A model generated the notes under the pieces. That model was not told where the DNA came from. It ran no database searches and worked only from the letters and a program-made list of their open reading frames with translations. Below, one piece after another: positions 10,013 to 19,525 of a stretch of 64,000 nucleotides of DNA. This stretch comes from Schistocerca nitens (taxonomy: Eukaryota; Arthropoda; Insecta; Orthoptera; Acrididae): positions 8,504,501 through 8,568,500 of the forward strand of contig NC_064615.1 of assembly GCF_023898315.1 (NCBI RefSeq). Reading direction: 5' to 3'. The translations under genes were made by a program, and so were the position numbers. Position 1 is the stretch's first letter. The number at the start of each line of letters is the position of its first letter.

Positions 10013-10353
10013 TTCTTCTGTAGGCAACGGCCTCGCCGCAGTGGATACACCGGTTCCCGTGAGATCATCGAAGTTAAGCGCTGTCTGGCGTGGTCGGCAC
10101 TTGGATGGGTGACCATCCAGTCGCCATGCGCTGTTGCCATTTTTCGGGGTGCACTCAGCCTCGTGATGCCAATTGAAGAGCTACTCGACCGAATATTAGC
10201 GGCTTCGGTCAAGAATACCGTCATAACGACCGGGAGAGCGATGTGCTGACCCCACGCCCCTCCTATCCGCATCGTCCACTGAGGATGACACGGCGGTCGG
10301 ATGGTCCCGATAGGCCACTCGTGGTGTGACGACGGAGTGCGTTCTTCTTCTGT
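10013..10353 (+). mobile_element. 5S-rRNA-derived SINE, copy 1, 9-bp target duplication
   Basis: TTCTTCTGT flanks the insert 10022-10344 on both sides (10013-10021, 10345-10353). The first 100 bp resemble eukaryotic 5S rRNA, including ATCATCGAAGTTAAGCGCTG (A-box region) and CACTTGGATGGGTGACCATC (C-box region), the internal pol III promoter. The body then reads GCACTCAGCCTCGTGATGCC, GGGAGAGCGATGTGCTGACC and AGGATGACACGGCGGTCGG. Related copies are at 21.7 and 45.9 kb. Confidence 0.85.
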
Positions 10354-11191
10354 CTTAGCTTTCAATGTAGACGCACTCTTTGATAGGAGGTGCAGCATTT
10401 TTAACGTCTGCGTATTTTATGTGAATATATCACTTAAACTCTGAAATGTTCTTATTTAAAATGAATTACAGCACCCGAAACTGTATTGATCCGTTTCAGC
10501 ATTAATCTAGGACCAGACGATATGGACGTCTTGACAAGGTGGTCGGCCGCCATTGTAGCAGCCAGTATTTAAATTTGTGTGATGTCATAGAATCTGCCTT
10601 CGTTATCTTTTCATGATTTACGAATTCCGATTACAACTTGGTACACATTTTTATGCACGCCAGTACTGATGATTTAGACCTCTATTACCGACAGACGGTC
10701 TAGTACCATCATATTAATGAGTAACGACGAAACCAGCTATGCCCGTTTTAAAGTTAAACCTTCATTCATTTAATTTCATTCGTCAGAACGTTTCGTCTTT
10801 CCTTATAATAATTGCTGCTCTCGTCATTATCGTCAGTAAACCTTTTTAGTGATTTCATCTGACCTGAAGAAGAAATATTAAAAAAGTTGGTACGTTGCGA
10901 CAGTACCACAAGTAAGCACATTCGCTTCCAGAACCAACGACAAATGAGAGACGTTGGTACAGACAGACACAGCCTCAATAGTTCCCCACGCCACCGATGG
11001 AGCAGGGTCCCTTACCGTAGAGCGCTCAGCCCCAGTCTGCAATCATCGCCGGGGTTCTACAGCCAGCAGCGGGAATGTTGTATTAGGCAGACTACTCAGT
11101 TAAGTTTACAGTCACTTATACTTAGAGAGAAGAGACTGTTGTTTTGCACTGTATCACGTGACACGTCCGTGTTCAGTAACAATAACAGATA
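10354..11191. other. Unassigned
   Basis: AT-rich, with short frames and no motif recognised. Confidence 0.5.
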
Positions 11192-11995
11192 TACCAGGTG
11201 ATCAAAAAGTCAGTATAAATTTGAAAACTGAAAAAATCACGGAATAATGTAGATAGAGAGGTACAAATTGACACACGTGCTTGGAATGACATGGGGTTTT
11301 ATTAGAACAAAAAAAAAAAAAAAATACAGAAGTTCAAACAATGTCCGACAGATGGCGCTTCATCTGATCAGAATAGCAATAATTAGCATAACAAAGTAAG
11401 ACAAAGCAAAGATGATGTTCTTTACAGGAAATGTACAATATATCCACCATCATTCCTCAACAATAGCTGTAGTCGAGGAATAATGTTGTGAACAGCACTG
11501 TAAAGCATGTCCAGAATTATGGTGAGGCATTGGCGTCGGATGTTGTCTTTCAGCATCCCTAGAGATGTCGGTCGATCACGATACACTTGCGACTTCAGGT
11601 AACCCCAAAGCCAATAATCGCACGGACTCGGGTCTGGGGACCTGGGAGGCCAAGCATGACGAAAGTGGCGGCTGAGCACATGATCATCACCAAACGACGC
11701 GCACAAGAGATCTTTCACGCGTCTAGCAATATGGGTTGGAGCGCCATCCTGCATAAACATCGTACGTTCCAGCAGGTGTTTATCAGCCAGGCTGGAGATG
11801 ATGCGATTCTGTAACATATCGGCGTACCTCTCACCTGTCACGGTAGCAGTTTTGATGTCCAGCGCCATCTGTCGGACATATTGTGAACTTTGTTTTTTTT
11901 TTCCAAGCATGTGTGTCAGTTTTTACCTCTCTATCTACATTATTCCATGGTTTATTAAGTTTTCAAATTTATACTGACTTTTTGATCACCCGGTA
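11192..11995 (-). mobile_element. Mariner-type element, internally deleted, with TIRs and TA duplications
   Basis: The element 11194-11993 (800 bp) begins CCAGGTGATCAAAAAGTC and ends as its complement, flanked by TA at 11192-11193 and 11994-11995. The inverted ends match for at least 35 bp and, with gaps, about 85 bp (shared ATAATGTAGATAGAGAGGTA). Only the C-terminal half of the transposase is present, so it is a deletion derivative that retains both ends and could in principle be moved in trans. A poly-A run lies at 11311-11326. Confidence 0.85.
11422..11910 (-). pseudogene. Mariner-like transposase, C-terminal half (162 codons)
   Basis: An open minus-strand frame with FMQDGAPTHIA (second catalytic Asp) near residue 54, PPRSPDPSPCDYWLWGYLK (third Asp) near 88-106 and the C-terminus LLRNDGGYIVHFL. 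The DNA-binding domain and first catalytic Asp are absent. By my count 42 residues separate the QD aspartate from the PCD aspartate, longer than the 34 of classical mariner. The start Met lies in the terminal region next to a poly-T/A tract and is probably not original. Confidence 0.8.
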
Positions 11996-12532
11996 CATGA
12001 CATTCCCTTGGCGATGAACTGTCTCGAAGTTACGTATTTCATCTTGTTCGAGTTACAGTTAAGTGTTCTAATGTTTTGTATGCGTTGTAGTATCAACTCT
12101 GCCTCCTCCAGAAGTAAATCTAAGAAGTCATTACAGTACCGTTTAGCGTTATTTGCTCCGGCACAACATCAACGGTCTTGTTCTTGGCTACGTGGTACCG
12201 TTGCCGTCAAAAAGCGGCCACGCGGGACAAGAGCCTTTCTTCATATGTACTTCACGAGAGGTACTGTGGCTGCAGGCCCTTCAAAGATATACTTTAGTTC
12301 TTTCAAAGGAATCTATAGATATCGCTGGTGATAGAACGAAGACTTTCACGACTGGATGGCACTACTGCTGGTAAACGTTTCGGGGTGTAAGGTCGTGATC
12401 GATGAAACTCTTCTGTTCCTGACGTTTTGTCAGCTGAGTATTGCCGGTGGAGGAGCCACTCCTCTGAAGATGTTAGGAACAAAGAGTTTCGTGCAGCAAG
12501 ACCTTATACCTCGGTGGATGTCTCTGGTGTGC
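11996..12532. other. Unassigned
   Basis: No gene. The minus strand around 12420-12450 has AAAACGTCAGGAA, which resembles the GAAACGTCAG terminus of the 24.6-kb palindrome, but no matching CTGANGA core was found. Confidence 0.4.
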
Positions 12533-12730
12533 CGGTCGTTGTGGGCGAGCGGTTCTAGGCGCTTGAGTTCGGCACCGCGCTGCTGCTGTGGTCGCAGATT
12601 CGAATCCTGCCTCAGGTGTGGATGTGTGTGATGTCCTTAGGTTAGTTAGGTTTAAGTTGTCCTAAGTGCAGGGGACTTATGACACCATATGTTAAGTCCC
12701 ATAGTGCTTAAAGCCATTTGAACCAATTTT
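12533..12730 (+). mobile_element. tRNA-derived SINE, head A, full length but diverged
   Basis: The A-box region GGGCGAGCGGTTCTAGGC and B box GATTCGAATCC (one change) are followed by the shared tail CCTTAGGTTAGTTAGGTTTA. There is a small deletion at CTAAGTGCAGGGG, then AAGTCCCATAGTGC and CCATTTGAACCAATTT. No certain target duplication was identified. Confidence 0.85.
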
Positions 12731-13599
12731 GTCTGTGTTGTCAAGGTATCGTCGTAGCTGTGGCAGCCATTCTAGCAAACGCATTAAAGCAGCAGCCCTT
12801 TATATGTTAAGCTCGTTCATTCATGGCAAATTTGGAGACTACTTCTATGTTTTCTTTCTTTGAAAGTGAGAACCTGCCCACTTGATTCTCATCATTTGCA
12901 CCGCGGTACGTAGCACGAAAAGTACTTAAGAAGCTCCCCCAATGCTAAATAAATGTGCTGGTTGTGTGAAGTGTGATCTGATTTGTACAAAATATTACAA
13001 TTCACTGCTAGGAAAATAATAGTCTGCATTTTCTCTTGAAAGCCATGAGAAAAGCAACAACAGGAATATGCCTGTACCAGTACCAGAATACATTTCGTCT
13101 GCATAGGTGCCTTATGTGAAGACGTTTTTGTTTTGAAACTAAGTCTCCTAAAATAACTAGCTTGTAAATTCTTTTTGTACTTTACAGGTGGCTGACAGTG
13201 AGTTTAAGTCACGTTTAATTTGTTTTTTGTTCTGAGCGATAGTTCGTTGTGCATAATCGCTCGCATTTCTGTGTTTCACACTTAGTTTGCAAGTCATTGA
13301 GAATGACAAGTTCCAGGAACTCTCAGAAACGTTAAGATGAATAACAGAATTTTCGTCGATGACATGACGATAACAAGAATTATTGTATTCGTGGTTTCAA
13401 CTCTCCATCACTTACCGAAGTCGTTACAGACCGCACCACAGTGACAAGGCATAATTCGTAAATTTTTCCAACTTCATGCGTCTCCTGAAACTTTTAACTG
13501 CCGCTAATCCTCTGTCTGACATTTAATATCAATAAAATGTACCTTGTCGAGAGACCCTCGATGTGCTACTGTTTTGGAGAAGCATTCATTTATAGGAAC
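12731..13599. other. Unassigned
   Basis: AT-rich, with short frames only and no structure recognised. Confidence 0.5.
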
Positions 13600-13827
13600 A
13601 AATTATAAAGTGGTTGTAACGTAATACACACCAAACACGAGCTTGACGAAGTCCAGTACGGCCTCCCCCACATGCTTTGAAATGAGTGTAGCCACAGTAC
13701 CCTTCGTAACGTTATGACCACCTTTTCCATAGCGTATTGGTCCTCCTTTGGAACGCAATACAGCAGCGCTCCTGCGTGACATGAATTCGACAACTCCGTA
13801 GCAGGTTTCCGGAGGTATGTGGTAACA

Positions 13828-15253
13828 TACACTCCTGGAAATTGAAATAAGAACACCGTGAATTCTTTGTCCCAGGAAGGGGAAACTTTATTGACACATT
13901 CCTGGGGTCAGATACATCACATGATCACACTGACAGAACCACAGGCACATAGACACAGGCAACAGAGCGTGCACAATGTCGGCACTAGTACAGTGTATAT
14001 CCACCTTTCGCAGCAATGCAGGCTGCTATTCTCCCATGGAGACGATCGTAGAGATGCTGCATGTAGTCCTGTGGAACGGCTTGCCATGCCATTTCCACCT
14101 GGCGCCTCAGTTGGACCAGCGTTCGTGCTGGACGTGCAGACCGCGTGAGACGACGCTTCATCCAGTCCCAAACATGCTCAATGGGGGACAGATCCGGAGA
14201 TCTTGCTGGCCAGGGTAGTTGACTTACACCTTCTACAGCACGTTGGGTGGCACGGGATACATGCGGACGTGCATTGTCCTGTTGGATCAGCAAGTTCCCT
14301 TGCCGGTCTAGGAATGGTAGAACGAAGGGTTCGATGACGGTTTGGATGTACCGTGCACTATTCAGTGTCCCCTCGACGATCACCAGTGGTGTACGGCCAG
14401 TGTAGGAGATCGCTCCCCACACCATGATGCCGGGTGTTGGCCCTGTGTGCCTCGGTCGTATGCAGTCCTGATTGTGGCGCTCACCTGCACGGCGCCAAAC
14501 ACGCATAAGACCATCATTGGCACCAAGGCAGAAGCGACTCTCATCGCTGAAGACGACACGTCTCCATTCGTCCCTCCATTCACGCCTGTCGCGACACCTC
14601 TGGAGGCGGGCTGCACGATGTTGGGGCGTGAGCGGAAGACGGCCTAACGGTGAGCGGGACCGTAGCCCAGCTTCATGGAGACGGTTGCGAATGGTCCTCG
14701 CCGATACCCCAGGAGCAACAGTGTCCCTAATTTGCTGGGAAGTGGCGGTGCGGTCCCCTACGGCACTGCGTAGGATCCTACGGTCTTGGCGTGCATCCGT
14801 GCGTCGCTGCGGTCCGGTCCCAGGTCGACGGGCACGTGCACCTTCCGCCGACCACTGGCGACAACATCGATGTACTGTGGAGACCTCACGCCCCACGTGT
14901 TGAGCAATTCGGCGGTACGTCCACCCGGCCTCCCGCATGCCCACTATACGCCCTCGCTCAAAGTCCGTCAACTGCACATACGGTTCACGTCCAATATGTC
15001 GCGGCATGCTACCAGTGTTAAAGACTGCGATGGAGCTCCGTATGCCACGGCAAACTGGCTGACACTGACGGCGGCGGTGCACAAATGCTGCGCAGCTAGC
15101 GCCATTCGACGGCCAACACCGCGGTTCCTGGTGTGTCCGCTGTGCCGTGCGTGTGATCATTGCTTGTACAGCCCTCTCGCAGTGTCCGGAGCAAGTATGG
15201 TGGGTCTGACACACCGGTGTCAATGTGTTCTTTTTTCCATTTCCAGGAGTGTA
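13828..15253 (-). mobile_element. Complete Tc1-like DNA transposon (1,422 bp)
   Basis: The element 13830-15251 starts CACTCCTGGAAATTGAAATA and ends with its near-complement (CACTCCTGGAAATGGAAAAA on the other strand), flanked by TA at 13828-13829 and 15252-15253. The ends match for about 33 bp with a few differences. It holds one intact transposase gene. Its GC content is clearly higher than its surroundings, and it inserted into an older Tc1-like gene. This is the best-preserved DNA transposon in the window. Confidence 0.95.
13985..15007 (-). CDS. Intact Tc1-like transposase, 340 residues
   Basis: A DDE-type transposase that would bind the element's inverted ends and cut and paste it at TA sites. 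The helix-turn-helix region spans about residues 10-110 (LTDFERGRIVGMREAGWTYR at 13). Catalytic residues: D155 in VVFSDESRF, D244 in IQQDNARPHV and E277 in SPDLSPIEHVWD. MVWGAI is at 195-200 and the C-terminal AAKGGYTLY is typical. I chose the Met at 15005-15007 because it gives the family's usual length of about 340. A longer open frame runs upstream to 15331 but leaves the transposon at 15251; the Met at 15158-15160 is the only other in-element alternative of note. D244 and E277 have 32 residues between them, against 34 in classical Tc1. No internal stops or shifts. Confidence 0.92.
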   Translation of the reverse strand: MPRHIGREPYVQLTDFERGRIVGMREAGWTYRRIAQHVGREVSTVHRCCRQWSAEGARARRPGTGPQRRTDARQDRRILRSAVGDRTATSQQIRDTVAPGVSARTIRNRLHEAGLRSRSPLGRLPLTPQHRAARLQRCRDRREWRDEWRRVVFSDESRFCLGANDGLMRVWRRAGERHNQDCIRPRHTGPTPGIMVWGAISYTGRTPLVIVEGTLNSARYIQTVIEPFVLPFLDRQGNLLIQQDNARPHVSRATQRAVEGVSQLPWPARSPDLSPIEHVWDWMKRRLTRSARPARTLVQLRRQVEMAWQAVPQDYMQHLYDRLHGRIAACIAAKGGYTLY

Positions 15254-16734
15254 TGTCAATGCCCAGGCCATGCAGTTCCTCCACAATACGGCCTGCTGGT
15301 TTGTCGGTGCGGAGTTGACCCCCGATAACACCCCGGATTCTTTCTTTTGGTTTCATATCGAGCGAATTCGGTGGCCAAGGTGCCAGCGTGAGTTACCTGT
15401 CACGCTACTCAAATCACTGTAGCACGATTCTGACCCTGTGACATGGGCAATTATCCTGCTGGAAGATGCCATCCTCATCTTGTAAGACATTACCCCTTAA
15501 GGATACGAGAAACTGCAGTAATGTTCGTGTAGTCCTCAGCTGTCACGATACCCTCAGCTATTACCGCAGGTCTCATGGAAGCCCACGTAAGTGTCCTCCC
15601 TAGCGTAACTCCGCTCCGAACAGCCTGCAGCCCTGGCGCGGCACATGTATCGAACAGTCTTCCGCCTGGATGATGTGTCTGCACATGACCATCGGCATGG
15701 TGTTAACGAGATACATGATTTTTCTAAACAAGCGACACTTTTCATGGGTTTGTGGTCCAGCTGCGATGACCCCGTGTGATTGGCTTTACAGTTGGGCCAA
15801 TGTAACGAACTGTGGAAGTCGTCTGCTGCAGAGCCCCCTGTTCAACACTGTACTCTGAACGGTGTGCTCCAAAACACTCCCATCTGCACCGGAATTGTAA
15901 GATGTAACCCCCATCCATCACTCCCACTGACGATTTACCAATAGATCTCTTTGATTGCATTTCTACACTTGGCCGAGCAAACATCACAGGAGATCTTCTA
16001 CATCTACATCTACATTTATACTCCGCAAGCCACCCACGGGGTGTGGCGGAGGGCACTTTACGTGCCACTGTCATTACCTACCTTTCCTGTTCCAGTCGCG
16101 TATGGTTCGCGGGAAGAACGACTGCCGGGAAGCCTCCGTGCGCGCTCTAATCTCTCTAATTCTACGTTCGTGATCTCCTCGGGATGTATAATTAGGGGGA
16201 AGCAATATATTCGATACCACATCCAGAAACGCACCCTCTCGAAACCTGGACAGCAAGCTACACCGCGATGCAGAGCGCCTCTCTTGCTAAACATCTCCAT
16301 AACGCTATCACGCTTACCAAATAAGCCTGTGACGAAACGCGCCGCTCTTCTTTGGATCTTCTCTATCTCCTCTGTCAACCCGACCTGGTACGGATCCCAC
16401 ACTGATGAGCAATACTCAAGTATAGGTCGAACGAGTGTTTTGTAAGCCACCTCCTTTGTTGATGGAATACATTTTCTAAGGACTCTCCCAATCAATCTCA
16501 ACTTGACACCCGCCTTACCAACAGTTAATTTTATATGATTATTCCACTTCAAATCGTTTCGCACGCATACTCCCAGATATTTTACAGAAGTAACTGCTAC
16601 CAGTGTTTGTTCCGCTATCATATAACCATACAATAAAGGATCCTTATTTCTGTCTATTCGCAATACATTACATTTGTCTATGTTAAGGGTCAGTTGTCAC
16701 TCCCTGCACCAAGTGCCTATCCGCTGCAGATCCC

Positions 16735-16950
16735 CGTGCATTTGGCCGGCCGCGGTGGCCGAGTGGTTCTAGGCGCGTCAGTCCGGAACCGCGCGACTGC
16801 TACGATCGCAGGTTCGAATCCTGCCTCGGGCATGGATGTGTGTATGTCCTTAGGTTAGTTAGGTTTAAGTAGTTCTAAGTTCTAGGGGACTGATGACCTC
16901 AGATATTAAGTGTTCAGAGCCATTTGAACCATTTTTTTCCTCGTGCATTT
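16735..16950 (+). mobile_element. tRNA-derived SINE, head A, full length, 9-bp target duplication
   Basis: CGTGCATTT at 16735-16743 and 16942-16950. The insert has A box TGGCCGAGTGG and B box GGTTCGAATCC, both exact to consensus. The tail lacks a few bases (ATTAAGTGTTCAGAGC). It lies within the LINE at 15996-17957; removing it rejoins the LINE sequence. Confidence 0.92.
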
Positions 16951-17228
16951 CGCTGCAATTCTCTAATGCTGCAACTTCTCTGTACACTACAGCATCATCC
17001 GCGAAAAGCCGCATGGAACTTCCGACATTATCTACTAGGTCATTTATATATATTGTGAAAAGCAATGGTCCCATAACACTCCCCTGTGGCACGCCAGAGG
17101 TTACTTTAACGACTGTAGACGTCTCTCCATTGAGAACAACATGCTGTGTTCTATTTGCTAAAAACTCTTCAATCCAGCCATACAGCTGGTCTGCTATTCT
17201 CTAGGCTCTTACTTTGTTTATCAGGTGA

Positions 17229-17448
17229 CAGTGCGGAACTGGTTCAAATGGCTCTGAGCACTATGGGACTCAACTGCTGAGGTTATTAGTCCCCTAGAAC
17301 TTAGAACTAGTTAAACCTAACTAACCTAAGGACATCACAAACAGCCATGCCCGAGGCAGGATTCGAACCTGCGACCGTAGCGGTCTTGCGGTTCCAGACT
17401 GCAGCGCCTTTAACCGCACGGCCACTTCGGCCGGCCAGTGCGGAACTG
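17229..17448 (-). mobile_element. tRNA-derived SINE, head A, full length, 13-bp target duplication
   Basis: CAGTGCGGAACTG occurs at 17229-17241 and 17436-17448. The minus-strand insert keeps the GGCCGAAGTGGCC A-box region and B box GGTTCGAATCC. It is inserted in the same LINE as its two neighbours but in opposite orientation. Confidence 0.92.
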
Positions 17449-17570
17449 TATTCCTTCCGGAAGTCAAGGAAAATGGCATCTACCTGGGAGCCTGTATCAA
17501 ATATTTTCTGTGTCTCATGAACAAATAAAGCTAGTTGGGTCTCACACGATCGCTGTTTCCGGAATCCATG

Positions 17571-17796
17571 TTGATTCCTACAGAGCCGGCCGCTGGTGGC
17601 CGAGCGGTTCTAGCGCTACAGTCTGGAACCGCGCGACCGCTACGGTCGTAGGTTCGAATCCTGCCTCGGGCATGGATGTTTGTGTTGTCCTTAGGTTAGT
17701 TAGGTTTAAGTAGTTCTAAGTTATAGGGGACTTATGACCTCAGCAGTTGAGTCCCATAGTGCTCAGAACCATTTGAACCATTTGATTCCTACAGAG
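17571..17796 (+). mobile_element. tRNA-derived SINE, head A, full length, 15-bp target duplication
   Basis: TTGATTCCTACAGAG at 17571-17585 and 17782-17796. The A-box region GTGGCCGAGCGGTTCTAG and B box GGTTCGAATCC are intact, and the tail is complete. It is the third SINE within 1.1 kb of one LINE. Confidence 0.92.
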
Positions 17797-19525
17797 CAGA
17801 TTTTGGGTTTTCAGAAATGACATGATACGCGAGCAAAAAACATGTTCTAAAATTCTAAATCAGATCGATGTCAGAGATATAGGTCTATAGCTTTGCGCAT
17901 CTGCTCGACGACCCTTCTTGAAAACTGGGACTACCTGTGCTCTTTTCCAATGCCAGATCTGCTGTTCTTGGCGACAAAACCAACAACAAAAATGGCTTTC
18001 TTCTCACTGCAGCTCTAAACGACAGTCTGATCCACTTAGAAAACAATTCATCTACATTCATCAATCACAATGCTGCCACCATAGTTGATCGCGTTATTTA
18101 AACGTCGCAGATTGCTAGTAACTCCAGTGAAGAGGAAATAGGTGTTAGTATTTCCAGCAACCACCTTCCCATCAGCATAGAAAGAACACATCAAAAATAG
18201 TAGGAAAACTTTCATCGACTCCAAAAACTTTAATACAGAAAACTTCGGAACATAATTTTATGCAGAAACCCCAACACGACAGTCATTAATACTAAAGAAT
18301 ATTTTGACAACTATAAACAGCTTATCTTCCAACCGATACAATCTGCTGTCACTAAGAATGCACCAAAGAAAGCCATAACAGAATATAAGGAATGGCTTCT
18401 ACACGTATTCTTAACCTAATCAAGGAAAAAAGAAAATTACGTAGACAAATTAAACGACAACCTAATGAAAGGTCGAAAACGGAATGGAGCCGTCTTAACA
18501 ATCAAGTTACGTCAGAGATTCGCCAGTTCAGACCAAAAAGGTGGAAACGGGAGTCACAAGGACTTGACCCTCGAACCCCAATCACTTCTGGAATAGACTG
18601 AAGTGAATCATGGGCAAGACCGTCACCGAAGGACCGGCTTTACAAATCAATGACCACATCTTGGCGGCCGTCAGGCAGAAGGCTGAAATATTTCGCGATT
18701 TACTGGAAAAAACACAAGATCATCCAGAAGCCCTGAAGTTGACGACAGCCACTAGGTAACTCTTAGTAGGGAAACTTCACTCACTTATATACAAAAATAC
18801 CAAACGAGCTGATGATTCACTATTGAAAGAAATAACAAAGTATGAGATAGCCTAAGTGGCAAAGATACAGCTACTGGAAAAGACGGCGTTAGACGATTTC
18901 ATCTCAAACTGCTTCTACCACAGGGACTTGCTCGAACACTAAAACCTTTATTTAATACAGCCTTAACTGTACCACCCCAATGGAAACATGCACATATTAG
19001 AATGGTTCCGAAACCTGGAAAACCTAAAAACCATTTTAACTCATACAGACTAATCACATTACTTCCAATAACTGGCAAAACCTTCGAAACAATAGTTAAC
19101 AACCAACTACAGCAGTTTCGAGAAGACAACAGCATTATACCACACGGACAAGCTGGTTTCAGAAACACAGTACCGCTGGTCCATAACTAAGACCAACAAG
19201 TAAAGTAGCAGAAGCCTGTAACTTAATAGATGCGACAGCTGCCCTGTTTGATAAGGTTTGGCATGCGCCACTTCTTCAGAAAGTGCTACAGAACAACTTC
19301 CCAACTGAAGTAGAACAAGTAATAGCTAATCTCATCGGAAAGAGAAAAGTTCGAGTTGGGGATCAAGAATCGTCCAACTTCGCACCCAAAGCGAAAGTGC
19401 GTCAGGGTACTGTCATCTCCCATCCCAAGACCCACGTGGCTGAATGAAGCCTTAGTTCTGTACGTGGGTGGCATATATATTGGTGTCATGCATCCACCTA
19501 CAATGCAGTCAGTGAACAAGCCAAC

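Larger units (their letters stand above)
13600..15910 (-). pseudogene. Older Tc1-like transposase pseudogene split by a younger Tc1-like element
   Basis: Two minus-strand pieces (about 15910-15254 and 13829-13600) belong to one Tc1-like transposase. The upstream piece has FQQDNCPCH (second Asp) and a decayed WPPNSLDMKPKERI (normally SPDLNPIEH, so the catalytic Glu position is retained), then GQLRTDKPAGRIVEELHG. The downstream piece is the C-terminus: PPETCYGVVEFMSRRSAAVL then RSKGGPIRY. Removing 13830-15251 and one TA joins GID-I to C-Y-H-I-PPE in frame. Stops elsewhere make it dead. Confidence 0.8.
15996..17957 (-). mobile_element. LINE subfamily A, minus strand, broken by three SINEs
   Basis: The 3' end at 15996 has the TCTACATCTACATCTACATT tail (GATGTA repeat on the minus strand). 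The RT frame reads upstream on the minus strand through FFPRTIRDWNRKGR, a LVRPILEYCSSVWDPYQVGL block, KYLGVCVRNDLKWNNHIKL, LFADDAVVYREVAALENC (catalytic FADD) and PQGSVMGPLLFTIYINDL. Further up, around 17450-17560, it reads FRKQRSCETQLALFVHETQ and QVDAIFLDFR, the first RT motifs. Frames are shifted in places. SINEs sit at 16744, 17242 and 17586. It is the longest subfamily A copy here together with the one at 61.9 kb. Confidence 0.85.

Noticed and set aside
10022..10130. 5S rRNA gene
   Set aside because: Only partly similar to 5S, continues into a shared SINE body and is flanked by a 9-bp target duplication.
12420..12500. Possible hammerhead-type Penelope end (AAAACGTCAGG, minus strand)
   Set aside because: No CTGANGA core at the right distance, so only a chance match to the terminal motif can be claimed.
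14342..15328. Plus-strand frames of 101, 143 and 180 codons
   Set aside because: They are antisense shadows of the GC-rich transposase gene, with no independent motif.
15008..15331. 108-codon N-terminal extension of the Tc1-like transposase frame
   Set aside because: The extension crosses the transposon end at 15251 into older DNA and exceeds the usual family length; the start at 15007 fits 340 residues.
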